A stretch of DNA of 40,566 nucleotides from Williamwhitmania sp. (lineage in GTDB: Bacteria > Bacteroidota > Bacteroidia > Bacteroidales > Williamwhitmaniaceae): assembly GCA_035529935.1 (NCBI GenBank), contig DATKVT010000029.1, forward strand, positions 1 to 40,566, written 5' to 3'. Positions 15,623 through 24,133 of this stretch are shown here, in pieces. Each line of letters opens with the position of its first letter. Position 1 is the first letter of the stretch. The translations under genes were made by a program, and so were the position numbers. The notes below the pieces were generated by a model. It saw nothing but the letters and a program-made list of their open reading frames with translations, searched no databases and was not told the DNA's origin.

Positions 15623-15754
15623 ATGACAAATATTATTTCAATGTTACCAACTCCTAGCTAATGTAATGTTAACTGTGGATAATTATTCCAGCAGGAAGTT
15701 TTTTTTAACTCCTGAGTGCAAATTTCACATGATTACTTGTCCACTTGCGGGAGT

Positions 15755-16633
15755 TCATTTACTAAGCGTTGTAAATTTTGCAAGCCATCGATAAGTTTGG
15801 GATGAGAGGAGAAATATTAGAGGCGCGCTGATGAAGCCTGCAAGCACATCAACGGCATAGTGCGCCTTTACGTAGATGGTGGAGAGGCAAAGAATAAAAA
15901 CAAGTGGAAGAATCCAAGCAAGCAGCGGTTTGGCATACTTGGCGCACAGAATGGCAATAATAATTCCAATGCCCACATGCGAGCTGGGGAAGGCGGCTGT
16001 TGGACCTTCTCCCAGCCGTTCCACCAAAACAACCATCTCACGAAAGATACCGGAGTTGGGAATATGCTTGAGGGATTCCGGGAGGAAGTACTGCGGCCCA
16101 GCAACCGGAAAGGCAATAAAAATAAGGTAGTAGATGTAAAATGAAAACACTATAACGAAGAGGGAGTAATCGAACATCTTCCTATTCTTGATGAATAGCC
16201 AAACCGTAAGGCCAAACACAAGAAAGTAGTAGGAAAAATATCCAAAATTCATCAGCTCACTAAACCATGGCATTGGAAAATGTTGGAAGAAGTTAATGCT
16301 GGGCTGGAATCCAAAAAGGAATTGCTCGAGGCTGAATATTTTTGGATCAAAATTGCTGAAGAGAAGGTTGTTGAGATAATCGGTCTCGGTGTAGAAGTAG
16401 CCAAGAAAAGCCAGCGGGTAAGCCCTTCTAAAAAATGATAATAGAACTTTTGAACTTTTCTTCTCAGCTACAATTAACCACCAAGCAATCATCACAAAGC
16501 CAAGTCTTACGAGCAAATGAATCCCTATGTCGTTTAATTTCCATGAGAAGAGGGTCATGAAAATGGTCGTTATAGAGATGTAGGCAAATGTTGCAATGTC
16601 AAGCGGTAACAGTTTGGTGGTACTGCGCTCCAT
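15755..16633 (-). CDS. PAP2/Aur1-like membrane phosphatase or phosphotransferase
   Basis: 292 residues from the ATG at 16633. An ATG at 16747 would add 38 residues rich in Cys and His that do not look like the family, so I use the later one. Six or more hydrophobic helices are seen. The catalytic motifs are AAFPSSHVGIGI (the SxH motif) and VKAHYAVDVLAGF (H with D four residues on), placed between the last helices as in PAP2 and inositol-phosphorylceramide-synthase-like (Aur1) proteins. The family works on lipid phosphates at the outer face of the inner membrane. Bacteroidota make sphingolipids, so a role in phosphosphingolipid synthesis is possible but unproven. Confidence 0.82.
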   Translation of the reverse strand: MERSTTKLLPLDIATFAYISITTIFMTLFSWKLNDIGIHLLVRLGFVMIAWWLIVAEKKSSKVLLSFFRRAYPLAFLGYFYTETDYLNNLLFSNFDPKIFSLEQFLFGFQPSINFFQHFPMPWFSELMNFGYFSYYFLVFGLTVWLFIKNRKMFDYSLFVIVFSFYIYYLIFIAFPVAGPQYFLPESLKHIPNSGIFREMVVLVERLGEGPTAAFPSSHVGIGIIIAILCAKYAKPLLAWILPLVFILCLSTIYVKAHYAVDVLAGFISAPLIFLLSSQTYRWLAKFTTLSK

Positions 16634-16811
16634 CTTTTTATTACGAAGATAATGGAAACCGTTTAAATGATGTTGACAACATCCAGAAGAAAATTGCGGC
16701 GCAATATCCATCGCCCCACACAGGCTTGGATTATGCGCCGCAAACACCTAAGCTAAAACACTATTACTACTAACTCAAACACTTTCTTTCTGTTGACTTC
16801 TATCAAAAATG

Positions 16812-17993
16812 CTACATGGTCCAAGCCATTATTGGCGTAACCTTTATTTCATCGCTAAAAATGACCTGAGGCTTTTCGCGTAGGTTGTAGCGCGAGCTCA
16901 TTACCTCACCATAGGCTCCTGCCGAAAGGATGGTGAGCAGGTCACCTCTCGATGCTTTTGGAAGTGCCACGTCGTGGGCAAAGCAATCGGTGCTTTCGCA
17001 CACTGGGCCTACCACATCGTATACCTGCGTGGAATTGTAGGAGCTGAGATTTACAATCTTATGAACTGCATTGTAGAGGGCGGGACGCATAAGGTCGGTC
17101 ATTCCAGCATCAACCACTGCAAACTTTTTCTGCTCGCTACCCTTCACGTAGAGTACCTTGGTAACAAGGCTGCCGCATTGGGCAACAATGGAACGCCCGA
17201 GTTCAAAGTGCACTTTTTGGCCGGGGAGCAAGCGGAGTGTCTTACTAAATGTATTGAAATATCCTTCAAAGTCCGGCATCTCATTCCCTTCTGGGTTTTC
17301 GTAGGAGACCCCTAAGCCGCCACCCACATTGAGGTAGGGCAAAAAACTATTTTTGAAGTAGTTCTCCTGAAGCTGGTTAATCTTCTCCGCAACATGTTGG
17401 AAAATCTCCATTTTAGTTATTTGAGAACCAATGTGTAGGTGAAGACCAATCAGTCGAACGTTGTTTAGCGCGGGCAGAAGGTCAATGGCTTCGTTTAGCT
17501 CCATGGGGGAGAGGCCGAACTTGCTGCTTAGGGTGCCAGTGGTAATATGCAAATGAGTTTCTGCCGAAATGTTGGGATTTACGCGAAGTGCAACAAGTGC
17601 CCTTTTGCCCTGTGAGGCAGCAATTTGGTTGATAACCTTCAGCTCTTCCACCGATTCACAATGGAGGCAGAATATATTCTTCTGTAGCGCGTAGCTTATC
17701 TCCTTGTCGCTTTTACCGACGCCGGCAAAAACAATCTCCTTGGCTGGAAATCCAGCTTCTAGTGCTGCTTTAATCTCATTTCCACTTACGCAATCGGCTC
17801 CAAAACCAAATGATGCAACCTCCCTGAGGATGCGTTCGTTGGCGTTGGCTTTTACCGCATAGTGAACGGTGAAACCTAACGATTTGGTTAGGGTTGAAAC
17901 ATTTAGGAGCGTTCGTCTCAGGAGGTCGACGTCGTATAGGTAAAATGGCGTTGGTAGGCCTTGTAGCGCTTCCGAGGTGCCGAATGGAATCAT
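16812..17993 (-). CDS. lysA: Diaminopimelate decarboxylase
   Basis: 393 residues. The PLP lysine is Lys48 in VHYAVKANAN. HIGSQI, GGGLGVSY, ELGRSIVAQCG and VGPVCESTDCFA are the remaining landmarks of the fold III barrel and the active-site cysteine region. The enzyme converts meso-diaminopimelate to L-lysine, the last step of the pathway that also supplies peptidoglycan. The stop of lysC is 29 bp upstream on the same strand, so the two form an operon with lysC first. Confidence 0.95.
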   Translation of the reverse strand: MIPFGTSEALQGLPTPFYLYDVDLLRRTLLNVSTLTKSLGFTVHYAVKANANERILREVASFGFGADCVSGNEIKAALEAGFPAKEIVFAGVGKSDKEISYALQKNIFCLHCESVEELKVINQIAASQGKRALVALRVNPNISAETHLHITTGTLSSKFGLSPMELNEAIDLLPALNNVRLIGLHLHIGSQITKMEIFQHVAEKINQLQENYFKNSFLPYLNVGGGLGVSYENPEGNEMPDFEGYFNTFSKTLRLLPGQKVHFELGRSIVAQCGSLVTKVLYVKGSEQKKFAVVDAGMTDLMRPALYNAVHKIVNLSSYNSTQVYDVVGPVCESTDCFAHDVALPKASRGDLLTILSAGAYGEVMSSRYNLREKPQVIFSDEIKVTPIMAWTM

Positions 17994-18022
17994 CTTTTTT
18001 TTGTTAGGGTAATACTATTTCA

Positions 18023-19384
18023 CTACGATATTAGCTTAAATCCCTCTATCCGAGGTTGACTCTCCGGTTCCGATTCATTAAGCACCGGTTGTATTAGCTG
18101 AAGGGTCGGTATTTTATGCTCCTCACCTACCAGCAAGGAGATATTGTGGCTGCTTCCACCGTAGGAGATCATACGGATGGGTATATCGTGCAAGGCCTCC
18201 ATAATCTTAAGCGCTGACCCTGGTCTTTCGGCCACAAAATCGCCAACAATACAGATGATGGCCTGCTTAAGATCCACTTCAACTACCGAGAATTGCTCCA
18301 GCTCTGCAACAATCTCCGGAAGCCTCGTATCATTATCGATGGTAAGTGATACGGCAACCTCCGAGGTGGTAATCATATCAACTGAGGTTTTATAGGAGTC
18401 GAACACCTCAAAAACTCTCTTCAGAAATCCGTGGGCCATCAACATTCTGGACGAACGAATCTTAATAGCTGTAATCCCACTCTTGGCGGCCACCGCTTTT
18501 AAGCTGGAAGCCTGGTAGTTGGCCGTGATAAGGGTTCCTGGATTTTCTGGCTCCAGCGTATTTTTCAGCAGTACGGGAATGCCCTTCTTCCTGCAGGGGT
18601 GAATGGTTGCTGGGTGCAGAATCTTTGCCCCAAAGTAGGCAAGTTCTGCTGCTTCGTCAAAGGAGAGGTTGCGGATTGGCTTGGTGTTGCTTACATAGCG
18701 AGGGTCGTTGTTGTGAAAGCCGTCGATGTCGGTCCATATCTGCACCTCCTCTGCATTGATGGCATTACCAATGATGGCAGCCGTATAGTCGCTTCCCCCT
18801 CGCTTGAGGTTGTCGATTTCGCCCTTGGCATTTCTGCAGATAAACCCTTGGGTAATGTATACATCCATCTCCTTGGCCTCCTCCATGAGCCGGGAAATAT
18901 TTTCCGAGATGTAGTACATGTCGGGCTCACCGTCCTTGTCGATGCGCATGTAGCTCAACGATGGCAACAGAACCGAGGGAATTCCCGTCTCCCAGAGGTA
19001 GAGATGGAAAAGGTTGGTGGATATTATCTCACCAATTGAGAGAATAACCTTTTCGAGGGATGGGCCTGTTTCTGTTTCAATAGCATTTATGGCATCATTA
19101 AAAATGAGCGAGATGGTGCGTTTGGCGTTTTTTTGATACTCTTCGGTTTGGTAGAGTTCAGAAATGACCTTTAAATAATTTTCTTGTACCTCTAGAAGTG
19201 AGGTTTGAGCTTTCTCTTTATCGCCCTTGTTAGCCATGTCGGCAATATCCACCAGCATGTTGGTAGTGCCAGCCATGGCAGAGAGAACAACTACAACCTG
19301 CTCTCCAGTGGGAATAATTTTGGTGAGACTTTTCATCCTCTCGGCGCTACCAACCGATGTTCCTCCAAACTTGAGCACTTTCAT
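18023..19384 (-). CDS. lysC: Aspartate kinase
   Basis: 453 residues, typical of a single-function aspartokinase. The N-terminus VLKFGGTSVGS is the kinase signature; GGSDYTAAIIGNAI and WTDIDGFHNNDPR are the active-site and nucleotide-binding blocks. Two ACT-type regulatory domains fill about residues 300-440 (GITAIKIRSSRML, then SVVEVDLKQAIICIVGD), so allosteric control by an end product is expected. It phosphorylates aspartate, the first step towards Lys, Thr, Met, Ile and diaminopimelate. A terminator and a Thr/Lys/Met/Ile-rich leader lie just upstream, arguing for transcription attenuation as well. Confidence 0.95.
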   Translation of the reverse strand: MKVLKFGGTSVGSAERMKSLTKIIPTGEQVVVVLSAMAGTTNMLVDIADMANKGDKEKAQTSLLEVQENYLKVISELYQTEEYQKNAKRTISLIFNDAINAIETETGPSLEKVILSIGEIISTNLFHLYLWETGIPSVLLPSLSYMRIDKDGEPDMYYISENISRLMEEAKEMDVYITQGFICRNAKGEIDNLKRGGSDYTAAIIGNAINAEEVQIWTDIDGFHNNDPRYVSNTKPIRNLSFDEAAELAYFGAKILHPATIHPCRKKGIPVLLKNTLEPENPGTLITANYQASSLKAVAAKSGITAIKIRSSRMLMAHGFLKRVFEVFDSYKTSVDMITTSEVAVSLTIDNDTRLPEIVAELEQFSVVEVDLKQAIICIVGDFVAERPGSALKIMEALHDIPIRMISYGGSSHNISLLVGEEHKIPTLQLIQPVLNESEPESQPRIEGFKLIS

Positions 19385-19409
19385 GGTCTCATTTTGTATT
19401 AGGGTTCAT

Positions 19410-19437
19410 AAAAAAGGCCCGCAGTTTCCTGCAGGCC
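19410..19437 (-). terminator. Intrinsic terminator between leader peptide and lysC (attenuator)
   Basis: Minus-strand RNA: GGCCUGCAG pairs with CUGCGGGCC across a 4-nt loop, nine pairs including one G-U, then six U. It stands 26 bp before the lysC start and after the leader ORF, where a normal terminator would block the operon. It is therefore most simply an attenuator. Confidence 0.85.
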
Positions 19438-19490
19438 CTTGTTTATATGTGGTTTTTTAAATCATTTCACATTTTCATCCAAGCCTGCAG
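19429..19490 (-). promoter_or_regulatory. Putative antiterminator pairing of the lysC attenuator
   Basis: CTGCAGGC in the last leader codons (19483-19490) is the exact complement of GCCTGCAG in the 5' arm of the terminator (19429-19436). Pairing of these 8 bases would break the terminator. CTGCAG is self-complementary, which weakens the argument slightly. An earlier CCGCAG in the leader could pair with the other terminator arm. Confidence 0.55.
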
Positions 19491-19594
19491 ATTTTCGTGC
19501 GCTTCTTTGAATTATACATACCCTTAGTAGTCATACCTGCGGAAGGCATAATTTGATGGGTAATGGTGCGCTTATTTTGTAACTTGGTAATCAT
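19475..19594 (-). CDS. Leader peptide of the lysC-lysA operon (39 aa, Thr/Lys/Met/Ile-rich)
   Basis: An ATG at 19594 with AGGA five bases upstream opens a 39-codon frame ending TGA at 19475. It contains six Thr, six Lys, four Met and four Ile: 20 of 39 residues are end products of the aspartate pathway that lysC begins. Clusters are MTTKGM at residues 21-26 and KKRTK at 30-34. The stop is followed 37 bases later by the intrinsic terminator, and the last codons can pair with that terminator's first arm. This is the layout of a ribosome-mediated attenuator: stalling at scarce Thr or Lys codons would let the antiterminator form. No homologue is recalled, so the call rests on composition, position and RNA pairing. 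Confidence 0.7.
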   Translation of the reverse strand: MITKLQNKRTITHQIMPSAGMTTKGMYNSKKRTKICRLG

Positions 19595-19803
19595 TGTTCC
19601 TGTGAATTAATATGCAATAGTAACTCTTTTTTCTATAATTGGTTCACACCATATATTTTTTTAGTGTTAAATTATTTGAAGATTATTGTAATGATTAGAT
19701 TATTAATGAAATGGTTCATTATGTTTTTTTGTTTTGCAGTATACTATGTGAATTATATTGCAGGTCTATAATTATAATTATGCATAATCAAAATCTCTAG
19801 AAC

Positions 19804-19833
19804 AAAAAAGAGGCTGTCGTTTCGGACAGCCTC
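19804..19833 (-). terminator. Strong terminator after the beta-barrel gene
   Basis: GAGGCTGTC pairs perfectly with GACAGCCTC across a 6-nt loop, followed on the minus strand by six T. It stands 24 bp past the stop at 19858. Between it and the leader ORF (19595-19803) I see only AT-rich sequence, presumably holding the lysC promoter, with no TAnnTTTG match. Confidence 0.88.
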
Positions 19834-19857
19834 CTTGTATTTTATAAAAAGGTTTGA

Positions 19858-20418
19858 TTAGAAACCAATGTTGAAGCCGAGGTTGTATTGCATGTAAGAA
19901 ACCTTACCGCCTTCTACCTTGCCAAGGTTATGGTAACCAACACCAAGGTTGAACCACTTAATCTTAAGACCAAGCTCAAGACCACCACCAAGTTTCGACT
20001 TTGAAACATATTCAGAAATATCGTTGCCAAGCCCATCAGTAGCAATAACGCCAATCTTGGTCATATACATACCGGTCATAACCGCAGCGTAAGGACGAAC
20101 TTTGGTTTCGGTCATGTAGTATACACCCTTTAAAAGGATAGCGCTAATTTTGGTAGCCTTAAAGTCAATATTTGTTCCCATATCACCGAAAGAGGCTCCT
20201 ACCATGGTGGATGAATTGTATTCCAAGCCTGCTGCTAACTTTGAGGTAAAGTTGTAGGTGCAGTTGAGGTAACCATCAACACCACCGCTGGCTATGTCCT
20301 TCAAGTCACCTTGAGGAGAAGCAAAACCACCACCAAAACCAATGTTCCACTTGTTGTCTTGTGCATTTACAGTGAGCACGGTAGCCACAAAAAGTAGCGT
20401 GTAGAGAATTCTTTTCAT
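19858..20418 (-). CDS. Outer-membrane beta-barrel protein
   Basis: 186 residues. Residues 1-19 form a signal peptide cut after VNAQ. The mature part alternates hydrophobic and polar residues with many Gly and aromatic residues (WNIGFGGGFASPQGDL at the start, YNLGFNIGF at the end) and finishes in Phe, the usual outer-membrane barrel signature. This is the OmpW/OmpX-like small barrel type (about eight strands). Function unknown. It is monocistronic, with a -7 element at 20478-20485 and a strong terminator at 19804-19833. Confidence 0.85.
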   Translation of the reverse strand: MKRILYTLLFVATVLTVNAQDNKWNIGFGGGFASPQGDLKDIASGGVDGYLNCTYNFTSKLAAGLEYNSSTMVGASFGDMGTNIDFKATKISAILLKGVYYMTETKVRPYAAVMTGMYMTKIGVIATDGLGNDISEYVSKSKLGGGLELGLKIKWFNLGVGYHNLGKVEGGKVSYMQYNLGFNIGF

Positions 20419-20477
20419 AAAAAATTAAGTTTGGGTTAATAAATTCAAGACGAAAGTAGAACAAGAATTTTAATTTG

Positions 20478-20485
20478 CAAATATA
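20478..20485 (-). promoter_or_regulatory. -7 element of the beta-barrel gene
   Basis: TATATTTG on the minus strand, matching TAnnTTTG, 59 bp before the ATG at 20418. Confidence 0.55.
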
Positions 20486-21019
20486 TTTTTGAGGTGTTTG
20501 CTGATTAGTTAATGTGTTAAGAAACATAGAACGCAAAGTTGTATAAATGAAATATTGTAATTAAACTACGCGCGAGTATTTATCGTCATCCTTAATTGTA
20601 AGAATCAATATTTTGTCAAAAATATGTCGTTGTTTAGTATTTGTAAATACCTGTTGATGTAGCGTTATTGTTTATTCAAATATATTATCGTATCCAGAGG
20701 CTTAATCTAGTGGTAAGTCCAACAACTGCAAAAGGAAGTGCGCAGGAGGGATGCAAAATGGCCATATTCAGAATACCCCAGAGAAAAAAAATAGGTGTTT
20801 AGTGATTATAGGAGTTCCTCCAACAATGGCATAATCTTATATGTTTTGGCTTATTCCTACAATAAACCCTTGCTGGTATCGTTGTTTCACCAAATACAAT
20901 TACCGAAACAAATATTGTAGTAACTTAGCGGAATTATCAATTAATTTTATGGATTAACAGCTTTCTTATAACTCTAAATACAATACTAAGAAATTGAATA
21001 GTACAAAAATTCTTGATCT
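20486..21019. other. AT-rich intergenic stretch without a gene
   Basis: About 530 bp between divergent genes. I find no convincing reading frame, structured RNA or repeat here. The only local symmetry noticed is the short palindrome GTATTTGTAAATAC near 20638-20651. Confidence 0.6.
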
Positions 21020-21370
21020 ATGAAGGAGATAGTAAGCGATGTTAGCCTAGTGGCCAAGTGTGGCCTTTACTGTGGTGCATGCCGCTCATACCTGAAGGGC
21101 AAGTGCCCCGGATGTAAAGAGAATGTTAAAGCCACCTGGTGCAAGGTTCGTACTTGCTGTTTGGAAAACAGCTATGCCTCCTGTGCCGATTGTAAATCAT
21201 TCGCTAACCCAATGGAGTGCAAACTCTACAATAATTTCATTGCCCGTATTTTTGGGTATCTATTCAATTCGGATAGGAATGCATGTATTACAATGATTAA
21301 ACAGACGGGATACTACGGTTTTGCAAGCTACATGGCCGAGAATTGGCGACAATCCATTAAAAGGAAATAA
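21020..21370 (+). CDS. Cys-rich DUF3795-like protein
   Basis: 116 residues with 14 cysteines, nearly all in the first 75 residues: KCGLYCGACRSYLKGKCPGC, then WCKVRTCCLEN and CADCKSF. This layout (CGxYCxxC followed by CxxC pairs) fits the DUF3795 family of small Cys-rich proteins common in anaerobic bacteria. The cysteines probably bind zinc or iron-sulfur, but I know of no established role. The C-terminal third is helical and basic (NWRQSIKRK). It stands alone on its strand. Confidence 0.78.
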   Translation: MKEIVSDVSLVAKCGLYCGACRSYLKGKCPGCKENVKATWCKVRTCCLENSYASCADCKSFANPMECKLYNNFIARIFGYLFNSDRNACITMIKQTGYYGFASYMAENWRQSIKRK

Positions 21371-21517
21371 TAGAATGGGAAGTTTGGAGTAAGTTGTTCC
21401 ATCATGGACTACATTGCATCAGTAAGCAAGCGGGCAGCTTAGGTGCTTCATTTCTTGTTAATAGAGGTGGGCTAATAAAAAAGCAACGAATCACTGCAAT
21501 TAACCCTGATATTTTTC

Positions 21518-21525
21518 TAAATTTG
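21518..21525 (+). promoter_or_regulatory. -7 element of the MATE exporter gene
   Basis: TAAATTTG, matching TAnnTTTG, 60 bp before the TTG start at 21586. Confidence 0.5.
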
Positions 21526-21585
21526 CACCCCTTTTTCATAAAGGATTCAGGCTTGCAGTATATACTAGTTTAATGCCATAATTCG

Positions 21586-23013
21586 TTGACAGCAAAAGAT
21601 TTTACACAAGGTAACATTACCCGCCAGATTATTTTGCTGGCCCTACCCATCATGGGAACCGCCTTTATTCAGATGGCCTACAGCATGACCGATATGATAT
21701 GGATTGGTCATGTTGGGAGTAAGGCTGCTGCGGCAGTTGGAGCCGCTGGATTTTTTCTATGGCTTGGAAACTCTCTATTCTATACGACCAAAGTTGGCGC
21801 AGAGGTGGGCATTTCTCAGAGTTTAGGTGCCAAGGATAGGGTTCGTGCGGCACAATTTGCCTCCCATTCGATGTCCATTAGTGTATTGATGTCTATCGTA
21901 TACGGCGTCTTACTTCTTGTATTCGCTGGCCCGCTCATCGACTACTTTAGATTTACAGATGCTGCTGTTGCCTCAGCTGCTGTTGGATACCTCAAGATTA
22001 TTGCTCTTGGGATGCTATTTACCTTTTTAAATGGAACGTTCTCGGGAATTTACAACGGGAGTGGCAAGTCGAAAATCCCTTTTTATGCTAATGCAGTTGG
22101 ACTTATAATTAACATTGTGCTCGACCCCATTTTCATTTATGGGTTTGGACCATTTCCCCGCATGGAGGTGGCTGGTGCAGCCATGGCTACGGTAATTTCT
22201 CAGGCAATTGTAACGCTTATTTTTATTATCAATTTAACCGATGGTAAATCTCCTTTCCCTGAGTTATTTAAGAAATTACAGCTGCATGGAGAGGTTGCAT
22301 GGAAAGTTATTAGGATTGGATTTCCGGTAACGCTTCAAAGTGGATTGTTTGCTTTTTTTGCCATGAATATAGCCCGAATCGTTTCCGGTTGGGGTGAGCT
22401 GGCAGTGGCGGTACAGAGTGTTGGGGCACAAATTGAGGCAATATCGTGGATGACAGCCAGTGGATTTTCCACCGCCTTGTCCAGCTTTATTGGCCAAAAC
22501 TTTGGGGCACGCCAGTTTCAGCGAATCCGACAGGGTTATTATAGAACGCTGGGTATTACCTTGACCATTGGCGTTTTTACAACGCTTGCCTTCGTCCTTT
22601 TTGGAGATACCATATTTGGATGGTTTATTCCAGAACCCAACGCCATGCGCGAAGGGGGCATCTACTTAAAGATTCTTGGAGCCTCTCAGCTCTTTATGAT
22701 TCTGGAAATTACCACAGCGGGTGCCTTCAACGGAACTGGGAAAACCATGCCACCATCCATTGTTGGAATTCTATTTACTGGCCTTCGAATACCACTTGCC
22801 ATAGCCCTTACTGCAGTTGTGGGCCTCTCTGGTGCATGGTGGAGTATCAGTATTTCAAGCGTGGTTAAGGGGGTTGTTCTTTTTGTTTGGTTTGCCTTTT
22901 TCTTGATGAGGCTTCCCATTGAGCGCGCAAAGTTGACCATCCCGCAAAAATTGTTCATTCATCTTATTCCATCGCGAATGCGCCAATCTATCATTGAGGG
23001 AACCAACGATTGA
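21586..23013 (+). CDS. MATE family efflux transporter (TTG start)
   Basis: 475 residues with about twelve membrane helices in two similar halves, the size of a normal MATE protein. The N-terminus DFTQGNITRQIILLALPIMG followed by QMAYSMTDMIWIGHVGS is the classic MatE start; the second half begins near GFPVTLQSGLFAFFAM. These proteins export drugs or metabolites in exchange for Na+ or H+. The start is TTG at 21586: a stop precedes it in frame at 21571, and the nearby ATG at 21573 is in another frame and closes at once. Substrate is unknown. The gene converges on the EamA transporter with 24 bp between stops. Confidence 0.92.
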   Translation: MTAKDFTQGNITRQIILLALPIMGTAFIQMAYSMTDMIWIGHVGSKAAAAVGAAGFFLWLGNSLFYTTKVGAEVGISQSLGAKDRVRAAQFASHSMSISVLMSIVYGVLLLVFAGPLIDYFRFTDAAVASAAVGYLKIIALGMLFTFLNGTFSGIYNGSGKSKIPFYANAVGLIINIVLDPIFIYGFGPFPRMEVAGAAMATVISQAIVTLIFIINLTDGKSPFPELFKKLQLHGEVAWKVIRIGFPVTLQSGLFAFFAMNIARIVSGWGELAVAVQSVGAQIEAISWMTASGFSTALSSFIGQNFGARQFQRIRQGYYRTLGITLTIGVFTTLAFVLFGDTIFGWFIPEPNAMREGGIYLKILGASQLFMILEITTAGAFNGTGKTMPPSIVGILFTGLRIPLAIALTAVVGLSGAWWSISISSVVKGVVLFVWFAFFLMRLPIERAKLTIPQKLFIHLIPSRMRQSIIEGTND

Positions 23014-23037
23014 TCTCGGTTTTATTGAAGAATAGAT

Positions 23038-23937
23038 CTAAGGAATTACTGTTTTCGTTTTTTTTCTGTTTACCAACCACACTCCAAGCATTACGATTGC
23101 TATATTAAAAATAGCAAAGAGGGTAACCGTTTCGCCATCGGCAAGTCCCCAAAATATTGCAAATACAGGAATTATGTAGGTTGTAGAGGTGGCAAATAGT
23201 GCGCTGGTGTGCCGTATCAGGTTGTTGTAGATAAAGAGCGAAAGCACTGAACCAAAGGTTGCTAAGGTAAGCGTGGCTGCGAGGCTTGGCCAAAAATGCG
23301 GCGATTGATACGCACCACTCAAGTTGGTGCAAAACAGGATAATCCCAGCGGGTGGCCCTACGAGCATAAAGGCCAACGAAGTGATCTCAATTCCATTCAT
23401 TCCCTTCAGCTTAACCTTCACCTCATTGGCGTTAATGCCATAGCCAAAGGTGGCAATTACAACATAAAGCCCATACACGTTTACGTTTTCCAAAAAATCG
23501 AGCCTCCCCTCCGAAACTAGCCCGATGGCACCAATGAGTCCTATAGCAATACCGAGGTATTGGTTTCTTGCCGGTTTGCTCTGGTAGAAAAAAATGCCAA
23601 CAATTAGGGTGAAGAGAGGTGCAAGGCTGTTGAGCATGCCCGCTAGGGAGCTGGTTATTTGGGTTTCGGATAGGGTGAATAGAAAGGCCGGAAAAAACAC
23701 GCCCGCGTAACCCACAATGGCCAGGTGAACAATATTTTGCTTGTTTACCTTACGGATATGCCTAAGAAAAACAGGAATCAACACCAGAAACGAGAAGAAA
23801 ACCCTAATGGCCGCCACTTGAATATCGGTAAAGGCTTGAAGCCCCTTCTTCATAAGTATAAACGAGCTGCCCCAAATAAGGGCTAGGAGCAAAATGGAAG
23901 CCCATTGCCAACGTTTCTTCGAAAGGTCAAATGCCAT
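23038..23937 (-). CDS. EamA family (drug/metabolite) transporter
   Basis: 299 residues from the ATG at 23937; a GTG at 23961 would add eight residues. Ten hydrophobic helices form two EamA domains, the first with LLALIWGSSFILMKKGLQAF, typical of helix 1, and the second beginning near YGLYVVIATFGYGINAN. EamA proteins are inner-membrane permeases for amino acids, nucleosides or similar metabolites; the substrate cannot be read from sequence. It is convergent with the MATE gene and appears monocistronic. Confidence 0.9.
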   Translation of the reverse strand: MAFDLSKKRWQWASILLLALIWGSSFILMKKGLQAFTDIQVAAIRVFFSFLVLIPVFLRHIRKVNKQNIVHLAIVGYAGVFFPAFLFTLSETQITSSLAGMLNSLAPLFTLIVGIFFYQSKPARNQYLGIAIGLIGAIGLVSEGRLDFLENVNVYGLYVVIATFGYGINANEVKVKLKGMNGIEITSLAFMLVGPPAGIILFCTNLSGAYQSPHFWPSLAATLTLATFGSVLSLFIYNNLIRHTSALFATSTTYIIPVFAIFWGLADGETVTLFAIFNIAIVMLGVWLVNRKKTKTVIP

Positions 23938-24088
23938 AAGGAAGTTTTTAACAAAGATCACATTTCTAAACCGAAGTTTAATCCTAACCCAAATTAATTG
24001 TCACCAAAGTGTTGTAATAGGTTTGGAAAAGGATGTAGAAATGGCCTTTTGCTCCATCTTTTTCAATGCTTACTCAACTATATTTTTC

Positions 24089-24096
24089 TATATTTG
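24089..24096 (+). promoter_or_regulatory. -7 element of the Nramp-USP gene
   Basis: TATATTTG, matching TAnnTTTG, 37 bp before the ATG at 24134. Confidence 0.55.
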
Positions 24097-24133
24097 TTAA
24101 TCCACTTTTATATAAGGATGATATCGCATTGGC

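Noticed and set aside
16634-16747. 38 extra N-terminal residues for the PAP2 protein
   Set aside because: The stretch is rich in Cys and His and unlike the family start; the ATG at 16633 gives a normal N-terminus.
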